Part shown: positions 44,854 through 52,612 of the stretch, one piece after another
Position numbering within the stretch: the stretch's first letter is position 1
Layout: each line of letters opens with the position of its first letter
Assembly (NCBI RefSeq): GCF_001426705.1
Contig: NZ_LMFC01000001.1
Span: forward strand, 1,641,355-1,705,354
Reading direction: 5' to 3'
DNA: 64,000 nt
From: Cellulomonas sp. Root485
GTDB lineage: Bacteria > Actinomycetota > Actinomycetes > Actinomycetales > Cellulomonadaceae
The notes under the pieces: generated by a model
Database searches by the model: none
Seen by the model: only the letters and a program-made list of their open reading frames with translations
Told to the model about the DNA's origin: nothing
Translations under genes and position numbers: made by a program

Positions 44854-44988
44854 ACGTCGAGCTCCCCCGGGGCACCCGACGCCTGGTCCGCTGTTCGGGC
44901 GAGACTTCGTGCTTGCCCACGATGCGCCGATCACTCAGGTGACCGCCCTGCTCGACACCGCTGTGCGCGCCGCGGATGCTCGTCCGGG

Positions 44989-45013
44989 ATACCCCCTGGG
45001 GTATATTGGATCC
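44989..45013 (+). promoter_or_regulatory. CsoR/CstR-type operator over the -10 box of a leaderless promoter
   Basis: ATACCCC-CT-GGGGTAT (44989-45004) is a near copy of the ATPase-gene operator. Its right arm overlaps TATATT (45002-45007), a good -10 hexamer whose end is six bases from the ATG at 45014. There is no Shine-Dalgarno sequence, so the transcript probably begins at or next to the start codon. A bound repressor would block RNA polymerase directly. Confidence 0.75.
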
Positions 45014-46723
45014 ATGAACCACAGAGACCTTCGCCCGGACCGCGACCCTCGCAGGATCGTCATCGTCGGCGGTGTCGCCGGCGGCATGAGTGCGGCGGCT
45101 CGCGCGCGGCGCCTCGACGAGCGGGCCGAGATCGTCGTGCTGGAGCAGTCGGACTACGTCTCGTTCGCCAACTGCGGGCTGCCGTACCACCTGTCCGGGG
45201 AGATCGAGCGGCGTGACGACCTGCTCCTGCACACGCCGTCCTCGCTCGGTGCCGCGCTCGCGCTCGACGTGCGGACCGGCCACCGCGTGACCGCGATCGA
45301 CCGGGCCGCACGGACGGTCTCCGTCACGGCCGGCGCCGACCGCTACGACCTCGCGTACGACGCCCTGCTGCTCTCCCCCGGTGCGGTCGCCGTCCGACCC
45401 CCGATCGACGGGCTGGACCACCCGGCCGTGCACGCGCTGCGGACCATCCCTGACCTCGACGCCGTCGACGACCACGTCCGTCGCCTCGTCGCCGAGCGGG
45501 CCGAGCGCCCGCGCGCAGTGGTCGTCGGCGCCGGGTTCATCGGCCTGGAGGCGGTCGAGGCCCTCGTCGCCCGCGGCCTCGAGGTCGACGTGGTCGAGCT
45601 GGCCGACCACGTCCTGCCACCCCTGGACGCCGAGCTGGCACCGCTGCTGGCCGACGAGCTGACGGCACACGACGTCGGCCTGTACCTCGGCGTCTCGGCA
45701 CAGGCCCTCCACCCAGGTTCCGACTCCGCGCTGAGCGTCGTCCTGTCCGACGGCACGCAGCTGAGCGCCGACCTGGTGCTCGTCAACGTCGGGGTGCGCC
45801 CGGCGAGCGAACTGGCACGCGACGCCGGGCTCGAGCTCGGTCGCCACGGTGCCATCCGCGTCGACGAGGACCAGCGGACCTCCGACCCGCACATCTGGGC
45901 GGTCGGCGATGCCGTCGAAGTCGTCCACGCCGTCACCGGGGCGGTCGGCCCCGTGCCGCTCGCCGGCCCTGCCAACCGCCAGGGGCGGCGAGCCGCCGAC
46001 TCGATGCTCGGACGGCGCACCACCCCGCAGGCAGCCGTCCTGGGCACAGCGATCGTTCGGCTGTTCGGGCTCACCGCGGCAGTCACCGGCGCGAGCCAGC
46101 TGACGCTCGCTCGCGCGGGTATCGCGCACGAGGCGGTCCGGATCCACCCCGGCCACCACGCCGGCTACTTCCCGGGCGCTGAACAGATCCACCTCGTGGC
46201 CTCGTTCGCCCCCGACGGGCGGCTCCTCGGCGCCCAGGCCGTCGGTCGCGACGGTGTCGACAAGCGCATCGACGTGCTGGCCACGGCTCTGCGCGCCGGG
46301 ATGACGGCGGACGACCTCGCCGAGCTGGAGCTGGCCTACGCGCCGCCCTACGGCTCGGCCAAGGACCCCGTGAACATGCTGGGCTTCGTCGCGCAGAACG
46401 TCCTCGACGGCACCACGCCGCAGTGGCACGCGAGTGAGCTCGACGACGTCCTGGCCGACACCCTCGTGCTCGACGTCCGCTCGCCGGGCGAGTTCGACCG
46501 GGGACACCTCAAGGGCGCGCTGCACATCCCGCACACCGAGCTGCGCGGCCGTCTCGACGAGGTGCACGCCGCCGCGGCCGGTCGCCCGGTCAGCGTGCAC
46601 TGCGCCTCCGGGGTCCGCTCGCACATCGCCACCCGCGTCCTGCTCGCCGCAGGCATCGACGCCCGCAACCTGTCCGGCGGGTGGCTGACCCTCACCGCCG
46701 TCCGCCCCGAACTCATCGCCTGA
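45014..46723 (+). CDS. CoA-disulfide reductase fused to a rhodanese domain
   Basis: A 569-residue flavoenzyme of the pyridine-nucleotide disulfide reductase superfamily. It has the FAD loop GGVAGGMSAAARARR, active-site Cys54 in SFANCGLPYHLSGE (single Cys, as in CoADR), NAD(P)H loop VVVGAGFIGLEAVEALV and the AAPPYGSAKDP-like dimerisation segment. Residues 470-569 are a rhodanese domain with Cys530 in HCASGVRSHIA. CoADR-rhodanese fusions reduce CoA persulfide or polysulfide. The N-terminal sulfide-relevant context (CstR-type operator, second rhodanese) supports sulfane-sulfur detoxification. Translation appears leaderless. Confidence 0.92.
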   Translation: MNHRDLRPDRDPRRIVIVGGVAGGMSAAARARRLDERAEIVVLEQSDYVSFANCGLPYHLSGEIERRDDLLLHTPSSLGAALALDVRTGHRVTAIDRAARTVSVTAGADRYDLAYDALLLSPGAVAVRPPIDGLDHPAVHALRTIPDLDAVDDHVRRLVAERAERPRAVVVGAGFIGLEAVEALVARGLEVDVVELADHVLPPLDAELAPLLADELTAHDVGLYLGVSAQALHPGSDSALSVVLSDGTQLSADLVLVNVGVRPASELARDAGLELGRHGAIRVDEDQRTSDPHIWAVGDAVEVVHAVTGAVGPVPLAGPANRQGRRAADSMLGRRTTPQAAVLGTAIVRLFGLTAAVTGASQLTLARAGIAHEAVRIHPGHHAGYFPGAEQIHLVASFAPDGRLLGAQAVGRDGVDKRIDVLATALRAGMTADDLAELELAYAPPYGSAKDPVNMLGFVAQNVLDGTTPQWHASELDDVLADTLVLDVRSPGEFDRGHLKGALHIPHTELRGRLDEVHAAAAGRPVSVHCASGVRSHIATRVLLAAGIDARNLSGGWLTLTAVRPELIA

Positions 46724-46740
46724 CCCCCAAGGAGAAGCCC

Positions 46741-47103
46741 ATGTCCCTCAGCAGCACCCTGCGCCGACTCTTCGGTGGCACAGACAGCGGCAACACCCTG
46801 CGGCCCACGATCGACGCCGTCCGAGCGCTCGAGCTCGTCCGCGACGGGGCAGCCCTGCTCGACGTGCGCGAACGGTCCGAGTGGAACACCGGTCACGCGC
46901 CCCAGGCCGTGCACGTCCCGCTCGGCGAGATCGAGAAGGCCCCCCGCCGCCTGACGCAGGGCACGCCTGTCGTGGTCATGTGCGCCTCGGGCATGCGCTC
47001 GCGCAGCGCCGCCAAGCACCTGCGCACGCTCGGCTTCGACGCCACGAGCCTGTCCGGCGGCATCGGCGCCTGGCAGTCCGCCGGCGGCGCCGTCCGCCGC
47101 TGA
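46741..47103 (+). CDS. Single-domain rhodanese sulfurtransferase
   Basis: A 120-residue protein. LLDVRERSEWNTGHAPQAVH opens the rhodanese fold, and Cys81 in the active-site loop CASGMRS is the persulfide carrier. A 20-residue Ser/Gly-rich leader has no signal-peptide features. It begins 17 bases after the CoADR gene, with AAGGAG upstream, and is in the same operon, probably exchanging sulfane sulfur with it. Confidence 0.9.
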   Translation: MSLSSTLRRLFGGTDSGNTLRPTIDAVRALELVRDGAALLDVRERSEWNTGHAPQAVHVPLGEIEKAPRRLTQGTPVVVMCASGMRSRSAAKHLRTLGFDATSLSGGIGAWQSAGGAVRR

Positions 47104-47128
47104 CCCACCCCCGACGAAGGAGAACCCC

Positions 47129-47245
47129 ATGTGCTCGCCCGTCCGTTGCTCCCGCTGTGGCAAGGTCACCTGGTCCGGCTGCGGCATGCACGTCGACGCC
47201 GTCATGGCCCAGGTACCCCGCACCCAGCAGTGCACCTGCCGCTGA
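47129..47245 (+). CDS. 38-residue cysteine-rich miniprotein
   Basis: A very short gene beginning MCSPVRCSRCGKVTWSGCGM and ending QQCTCR, with Cys at 2, 7, 10, 18, 35 and 37. GAAGGAG lies six bases before the ATG, and the flanking gaps are 25 and 26 bases, so it fits tightly in the operon. CxxC plus CxC suggest a zinc, copper or persulfide-reactive knuckle. I recall similar short proteins beside rhodanese genes in other actinomycetes, but know no assigned function. It is easily missed by gene callers. Confidence 0.75.
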   Translation: MCSPVRCSRCGKVTWSGCGMHVDAVMAQVPRTQQCTCR

Positions 47246-47271
47246 CCGCCCCGCAACCAGAGAGGTCCCCG

Positions 47272-47544
47272 ATGGAGCTCGACAAGGACGAGATGTCCAA
47301 GGTGTCCAACCGGCTCAAGCGCGCCCAGGGCCAGCTCGCCGCCGTCGTGCGCATGCTCGACGAGGGTCGGGACTGCGAGGACATCGTCACGCAGCTCTCG
47401 GCCGTGTCCCGCGCACTCGACCGCGCAGGCTTCGCGATCATCGCCTCCGGCATGCGGCAGTGCCTCACCCAGCCCGAGCAGGACGGCGAACCCGCCTCCC
47501 TCGACGTGCAGAAGCTCGAGAAGCTGTTCCTCTCGCTCGCCTGA
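47272..47544 (+). CDS. CsoR/CstR-family repressor, ligands resemble CstR
   Basis: A 90-residue all-helical repressor (DUF156). KVSNRLKRAQGQLAAVVRML and DIVTQLSAVSRALDRAGFAI are the family core. In copper-sensing CsoR the ligand set is Cys-His-Cys. Here the aligned positions are Cys35, Gly60 and Cys64, so the copper His is missing. CstR, the persulfide sensor, likewise keeps two Cys without the His. This and the sulfurtransferase neighbours favour reactive-sulfur sensing. It should bind the ATACCCC/GGGGTAT sites at 42822 and 44989. Last gene of the CoADR operon. Confidence 0.88.
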   Translation: MELDKDEMSKVSNRLKRAQGQLAAVVRMLDEGRDCEDIVTQLSAVSRALDRAGFAIIASGMRQCLTQPEQDGEPASLDVQKLEKLFLSLA

Positions 47545-47574
47545 GGTCGGACCGGGGTCAGGCTCGCACCTGCT

Positions 47575-47590
47575 CGCGCCTGTCGGCGCG
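47575..47590. terminator. Short hairpin between the convergent repressor gene and arsA
   Basis: CGCGCC and GGCGCG pair over four bases in the 49-bp gap between two convergent stop codons. The stem is short, so this is a weak call. Confidence 0.4.
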
Positions 47591-47593
47591 TTC

Positions 47594-49393
47594 TCAGACC
47601 GCGACCTCAGCAGGTGCGTCACGCATGCCGAGCGCACGGAGAGCACCGACACCGACAGGCTCGGATGCCAGGAGCGGGACGATGGCGCACCGTGCGGCGC
47701 CCTCGGCTCGGACGCGGGCGATCTCACCGAGCTCGGCGGCGGCGCGCCGCCGCAGCAGCGGATCGGTGGTCGACGCTGCCGCGACAGTGTTGTTGACCAC
47801 CCAGGCCCAGGGGTGGATGCCCGCGCGGCGGAGGTCATCGGTGAGCTCCTCGGCCTCGAGGACGGGCGTGGCCTCGGGCAGGGTGACGATGAGGACCTTG
47901 GTGTAGCCGGGGTCCTGCAGGCGCATCATCGGGGTGGTGAACGTCGCAGCGGTCGTTCCCATCTGGCGCACGATGTCCCGGTGGTAGGACCCGGTGGCGT
48001 CGAGGAGCAGCAGGGTGTGGCCGGTCGGGGCGGTGTCGATCACGACGAATCGACGTCGGGCGTCGTTGACGACCTTCGAGAAGGCCTGGAACACAGCGAT
48101 CTCCTCGGTGCACGGGGACCGTAGGTCCTCCTCGAGGCTGGCGCGTCCGGCGGGATCCAAGGAGGCGCCCCGGCGGGCCAGGACCGACTGGCGGTAGCGC
48201 TCGGTCTCGACGGCAGGGTCGATCCGTGAGACCTCGAGGTTCGGCACCGACCCTGCAAGGGTCTGCCCGAGGTGGGCCGCGGGGTCGGTGGTGGTCAGAT
48301 GGACGGAGAGTCCACGGTCGGCGAGCGCGACGGCGATCGCGGCGGCGACAGTGGTCTTGCCGACGCCCCCCTTGCCCATCGTCATGATCAGGCCGTGCTC
48401 CTGGGTGGCGAGCTCGTCGATCAGCGCACCCAGCGAGTCGACTCCCGTCGGGACGGGCCCCCGCGGTTCGGGGACCTGGATGGCCGACGGGTCGTCCGGC
48501 GTGAAGAGCCGGCCGAGCGCGTCGAGGCCCACCATGTTCTCCCCCTTGAGGGTGAGCACGTCGCGGGGCAGGGCGGCGAGCTCGGGGGGCAGGGCCGCGA
48601 GGACCGCCTGCTCGCGCTCGTGGACGGCTGTGGCGAGCGCGTCCCCGGAGACGGGAAAGGGCATGACCGCGTTGACCACCAGGTGCTGGTGACGTAGCCC
48701 GAGGGCGGCAAGCTCGTCATGGGTGCGCTGGACCTCCGCGACCGCCGCCTGGTGAGCCCTGGTCACCAGGACGAGGCGGGTGCGGGCGGGGTCGGCGAGG
48801 GCGGCGACGGCCGCGGCGTAGACCGTGCGCTGCCGGTCGAGGCCGGCCAGGGGTCCGAGGCAGGAGGCGTCGCCCTTGCCCTCGTCGAGGAAGTCGGTCC
48901 AGGACGACGGCAGCTGCAGGAGCCGGATGGTGTGCCCGGTCGGCGCGGTGTCGAACACGACGTGATCGAACTCCGCAGCCGTGTCCTGGGTGAGCAGTGC
49001 AGTGAACTCGTTGAACGAGGCGATCTCGGTGGTGCACGCCCCGGCCAGCTGCTCCTCGATGAGCGCGACCTCGGCGGCGGGCAGGACGCCACGGACGGGG
49101 CCGACGATCCGCTCTCGGTAGGCGGCCGTGGCCTGCTCCGGGTTGATCTCCAGCGCCCAGAGTCCGATCACCGCGGGGACGCGTGTGATGGTGTTGCCGA
49201 TGCTCAGCCCGAACACCTGGCCCACGTTGGACGCGGGGTCGGTGCTGACCAGCAGGACGGACCTGCCCGTGCGGGCGAGCGCGATCGCGGCGGCGCAGGC
49301 GATGGAGGTCTTGCCCACCCCGCCCTTGCCGGTCAGGAACAGGAACCTGGGGGCGCCGACCAGGAAGCGCGGCAGGGCCGGATCGGTCAGCAC
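47594..49393 (-). CDS. arsA: Arsenite-activated ATPase ArsA
   Basis: A 599-residue tandem ATPase of the ArsA/GET3 family. Both halves have the deviant Walker A (GKGGVGKT at 22-29 and 340-347), the signal-transduction motif DTAPTGHT (148-155, 453-460), and DPASN/DPAAH loops. Cys120, Cys178 and Cys428 lie in CTTEIASF, SCLGPL and CTEEIAVF, corresponding to the three As(III)/Sb(III) ligands of E. coli ArsA. It normally energises the ArsB pump; no arsB or acr3 gene is in this window. The GTG at 49393 overlaps the arsD stop by seven bases. Confidence 0.93.
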   Translation of the reverse strand: MLTDPALPRFLVGAPRFLFLTGKGGVGKTSIACAAAIALARTGRSVLLVSTDPASNVGQVFGLSIGNTITRVPAVIGLWALEINPEQATAAYRERIVGPVRGVLPAAEVALIEEQLAGACTTEIASFNEFTALLTQDTAAEFDHVVFDTAPTGHTIRLLQLPSSWTDFLDEGKGDASCLGPLAGLDRQRTVYAAAVAALADPARTRLVLVTRAHQAAVAEVQRTHDELAALGLRHQHLVVNAVMPFPVSGDALATAVHEREQAVLAALPPELAALPRDVLTLKGENMVGLDALGRLFTPDDPSAIQVPEPRGPVPTGVDSLGALIDELATQEHGLIMTMGKGGVGKTTVAAAIAVALADRGLSVHLTTTDPAAHLGQTLAGSVPNLEVSRIDPAVETERYRQSVLARRGASLDPAGRASLEEDLRSPCTEEIAVFQAFSKVVNDARRRFVVIDTAPTGHTLLLLDATGSYHRDIVRQMGTTAATFTTPMMRLQDPGYTKVLIVTLPEATPVLEAEELTDDLRRAGIHPWAWVVNNTVAAASTTDPLLRRRAAAELGEIARVRAEGAARCAIVPLLASEPVGVGALRALGMRDAPAEVAV

Positions 49394-49767
49394 GACCCAC
49401 CTCCGCCGCAGCACCCACCGGTGGACCCTGCCATCGGCAGCACGGCGCGGGCCGGCGTGGCCGCGCCGACCGTGGCCCAGCGCGCCAGCTCTGCACGGCT
49501 GGGATACCGGCCCGCCATGGCGACGGTCCCGTCGACCAGGACGAGCGGAAGGCCCTCTGATCCGGACACCTGCAGGAAGTCCAGCACGGCAGGGGTGCCG
49601 GCGAACTCCCCTGGCTCGCTGGCCAGGTTGAACCGCGTCACCGCGACACCCTGGTCCCGCAGCCAGTCGAGGTCGGCGGAGAACGTCACCAGCTCCTGCG
49701 GGACGTCCGGGCCGCACACCCCGGTGCTGCAGCACAGTGCCGGCTCGAAGACTGCGATGGTGCTCAT
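49387..49767 (-). CDS. arsD: Arsenite metallochaperone ArsD
   Basis: A 126-residue thioredoxin-like chaperone that hands As(III) to ArsA. Cys12, Cys13 and Cys18 (FEPALCCSTGVCG) are the essential triad, and LPLVLVDGTVAMAGRYPSR is the conserved C-terminal strand-turn. The tail ends GGCCGGGGSC, with a further Cys pair and single Cys as in E. coli ArsD. It is the first gene of an arsDA operon, with a nested palindrome 22 bases upstream. Confidence 0.93.
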   Translation of the reverse strand: MSTIAVFEPALCCSTGVCGPDVPQELVTFSADLDWLRDQGVAVTRFNLASEPGEFAGTPAVLDFLQVSGSEGLPLVLVDGTVAMAGRYPSRAELARWATVGAATPARAVLPMAGSTGGCCGGGGSC

Positions 49768-49788
49768 CCGCCACGACCTCCCGCTATC

Positions 49789-49824
49789 GCATCGACAACC
49801 GTCGATATCGACAAGTGTCGATGC
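49789..49824. promoter_or_regulatory. Nested palindromic operator upstream of arsDA
   Basis: GTCGATATCGAC, a perfect 12-bp palindrome, is centred inside outer arms GCATCGACA and TGTCGATGC (perfect 9 bp, three bases away on each side). The 36-bp element ends 22 bases from the arsD start. The TCGACA/TGTCGA units suit an ArsR/SmtB-type dimer or two dimers. No arsR gene is in the window. Confidence 0.65.
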
Positions 49825-49903
49825 CTCGTGGACGCGAGGACAGGGACCAACGTCCTGTCCGGCGCACGGAAGGCCGGGCGGCCCGGTGGATGTCCTCGTC
49901 CCG

Positions 49904-51526
49904 TCAGTCCAGCGGCATCACGTGCTCGGTCAACCAGGCCTCGGCTCCTGCGAGGTTCGCGCCGCCGCGGTGGGCGATGTAGCCGTCGGGACGCACGAGG
50001 ACGTGCACAACACCTCCGTCGGCGCCGAAGAGACGACGGGCCGTCCCGTCGACGTCGTGGACGACTCCTGCCCGCGCGTCGTCGGACAGCCGATGGACCG
50101 CGACGCCCGACCGGCTTGCCCGCGCCATGACCGTCTCGTCCGTCCATGCGCCTCGAGGGCCGAGCAGCAGGAGGTGGAACCCGGGCGATCCGAGGACGTG
50201 GTGCAGGGAGGTCGGTCGACCGTCGACCGTCACTCGAGCATCTGGGACCCGATCGCCCGCGCGCGGCCCGTGGCGTGGAGCCTCCGGGGCGTCGACCGAC
50301 AGTGCGCTGTCGCGGTAGCGGATGTCGAGCTCGGTGACGAGGCGGACCCCTCGCGACCGGGCGACGGCGAGACGGAGCGCGAGCGGGACAAGAATCGGCG
50401 CCACCCTCCCCCGGGCGAACCGGAGGGGCGCGCTGGTCGAGGTCGCGATGCGGAAGGCCCGATCCGTGAAGCGCAGGACCTCGCGCCCGACCGGCGCCCG
50501 CTCGCCCTCGTAGGAGTCGAGCAGCACGCCGGACGCGGACCCGCGGGACGCCGCTGCCAGCTTCCACGCCAGGTTCGCGGCGTCCTGGATCCCGGTGTTC
50601 ATCCCTTGCGCCCCGGCCGGGCTGTGGACGTGCGCCGCGTCGCCGGCCACGAACACCCGACCCGCCCGGTAGTGCTCCGCGCGGCGGTGGTGGATCCGGA
50701 ACCTCGTCGTCCACGCGGGGCTGTGCAGCCAGACGTCGCCCCCGGCGTACGTGTCGCAGAGGATCTGCACGTCCGCCAGGGTCGGCGCCTCGTCGAGCAG
50801 GCCCGTCTCGTCCGGCCGTCGCATGGCGAGCATCCGCCAGGTCGTCGGACGTCCGAGCGGGAAGAAGAACAGCAAGCCCTGAGGCGTGACGAACGCGTGC
50901 GCGGAGCCCGGCGCGATCCCGTCCGCCTCGACGTCGGCCAGGACGAACGTCTGCGGATAGGCCGAGCCCCCGAAGCGGATACCGGCGAGCTGTCGCACCG
51001 AGCTGCGTTGCCCGTCGCACCCGACGACGAACCGAGCTCGACACCGTGACGATGCGCCGTCGGGTCCGGCGAGCTCGCAGGTGACCCCGTCGGCGTCCTG
51101 CCGCAGGTCGACGAGCTCGACCCGACGCTCGACCGGCACCCCTCGGGTGGCGAGGTGGGCGCCGAGGACCTCCTCGGTGACCGCCTGGGAGAGGAACAAC
51201 AGGTACGGGTACGCGGTGTCGTCGAGCCCCAGCTCGAACAGGTTCGCCGCGACGGTGCGTCGCGGGAAGTGCATCACCACACGGACGCCGCGGTTGCCGC
51301 GTGCGACGAGCTCGGCGGTCACGCCGAGTCCCGCGAGGAGCTCGAGCGTGCGCGGCTGGATGGCCAGGGCTCGTGACTCGTGCACCCGGTCGGGAAGCCG
51401 GTCGACCAGACGGACCGATGCCCCCTCGGCGGTGAGGAAGGCAGCCAGCGCAAGTCCCGTCGGGCCGGCGCCCACCACGAGCACGTCGACCGAGGGCCCT
51501 GCGCTCGGCGCCGCCCGTTCGTCCAC
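49904..51526 (-). CDS. FAD-dependent aromatic-type monooxygenase
   Basis: A 540-residue class A flavoprotein monooxygenase (PheA/TfdB/polyketide-hydroxylase group). The FAD motifs are VLVVGAGPTGLALAAFL (GxGxxG), VVGCDGQRSSVRQ (DG) and VFVAGDAAHVHSPAGAQGMN (GD). A thioredoxin-like C-terminal domain (about 395-540) ends LVRPDGYIAHRGG, the dimerisation fold of phenol hydroxylases. Substrate is unknown; the partial gene at the right edge of the window encodes a similar C-terminus. The start is GTG. Confidence 0.88.
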   Translation of the reverse strand: MDERAAPSAGPSVDVLVVGAGPTGLALAAFLTAEGASVRLVDRLPDRVHESRALAIQPRTLELLAGLGVTAELVARGNRGVRVVMHFPRRTVAANLFELGLDDTAYPYLLFLSQAVTEEVLGAHLATRGVPVERRVELVDLRQDADGVTCELAGPDGASSRCRARFVVGCDGQRSSVRQLAGIRFGGSAYPQTFVLADVEADGIAPGSAHAFVTPQGLLFFFPLGRPTTWRMLAMRRPDETGLLDEAPTLADVQILCDTYAGGDVWLHSPAWTTRFRIHHRRAEHYRAGRVFVAGDAAHVHSPAGAQGMNTGIQDAANLAWKLAAASRGSASGVLLDSYEGERAPVGREVLRFTDRAFRIATSTSAPLRFARGRVAPILVPLALRLAVARSRGVRLVTELDIRYRDSALSVDAPEAPRHGPRAGDRVPDARVTVDGRPTSLHHVLGSPGFHLLLLGPRGAWTDETVMARASRSGVAVHRLSDDARAGVVHDVDGTARRLFGADGGVVHVLVRPDGYIAHRGGANLAGAEAWLTEHVMPLD

Positions 51527-51592
51527 GCCTCCACGGTAGGCACGCCGTCACTCCCTGTCGCTACCCGCTGGGCCTACCGCAGAGCGACGTCG

Positions 51593-52324
51593 CTAGTCGA
51601 GCAGGTGGATCGCGAACGCGACCGCGAAGCCGAGCGTCGTCGCGATGCCGACCAGCTTGCCGCCCTCGTCGAACGCCTCGGGCATCATCGTGTTCGCCAG
51701 CATCGTGAGGATCGCGCCTGCCGCGAAGGTCAGGACGAACGCGAGCACCCCCGGGGACGCGTTCTGGAAGAGGCCGTAGCCGGCCGCAGAGGCAGCACCC
51801 GACACCAGCGCGATCGCCACCCACATCCACAGGATCCGGCCGCGTCTCCACCCGGCCGTCGCCAGGCCGGTCGTCGAGCCGATCGCCTCGGGCAGGTTGG
51901 AGATGAACACGGCCACGAGGTAGGCGGCACCGACCTCGCCCCCCTGGAAGATCGTCAGGCCGATGACCATCGACTCGGGGATGCCGTCGAGGACCGTCCC
52001 GAGGACGATCGCCAGGGCCGACCCGCTCTGCTGCCCACCGCTCACGTCCTTGCGGTCGCCGCCGCCGAACCGGCCGATGAGCAGGTCGCCGCCGAAGAAG
52101 ACCAGGCAGCCCGCGAACAGACCACCGATCAGTGCGCCGTTCCCCGTCGAGGTGGCGGCCGCGACCTCCACCAGGTCGAACGCGACCGCGCTGATCAGGA
52201 CCCCGGCGCCGAACGCCATGATCAGCCCGATGGTCCGCACCCGGATACGCAGGAACAGCGCCACGAGGGCGCCCACGACGAGCGAGCTGGCCGCGAGCAA
52301 CCCCCAGCCGAACGCACCGAGCAC
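51593..52324 (-). CDS. ZIP-family metal transporter with altered signature residues
   Basis: A 243-residue membrane protein with eight predicted helices and a Gly/Asp/Arg-rich loop (about 86-101) between helices 3 and 4. The helix-4 metal motif reads D113-GIPE117 where most ZIPs have HNxPE, and the helix-5 motif reads SNLPE146. Replacement of the His ligands suggests different ion preference. A role in zinc, iron or manganese movement is family-based. The GTG at 52324 follows GGAGGAGG. It is divergent from the hydrolase gene across 288 bp with no other gene. Confidence 0.8.
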   Translation of the reverse strand: MLGAFGWGLLAASSLVVGALVALFLRIRVRTIGLIMAFGAGVLISAVAFDLVEVAAATSTGNGALIGGLFAGCLVFFGGDLLIGRFGGGDRKDVSGGQQSGSALAIVLGTVLDGIPESMVIGLTIFQGGEVGAAYLVAVFISNLPEAIGSTTGLATAGWRRGRILWMWVAIALVSGAASAAGYGLFQNASPGVLAFVLTFAAGAILTMLANTMMPEAFDEGGKLVGIATTLGFAVAFAIHLLD

Positions 52325-52612
52325 GGGCTGCCTCCTCCCGGTGCACCGGGCACGGCGGCCGGGTGCGCACGTCCCGACGGTACGGGGTGCGCCGAGCTTC
52401 TCGCCCGCCAACAGCTCGCGAGACCCCGTCGTTGCGACCTCCTCGCGGCGCCTGACGCGTCGCCGTCGAGAGGATCGTTGCTTCCGGGACGAAGGCGGGT
52501 CCACGGATCCGGGACACCACTGCCCTGACGGGCGCAGGTCCGGCGGGGCGAAGGCTCCCGAGGCGATCGGGCATCGCTGGGAGCCGCGTCCCGCGGGTGC
52601 GACGATCGGACC

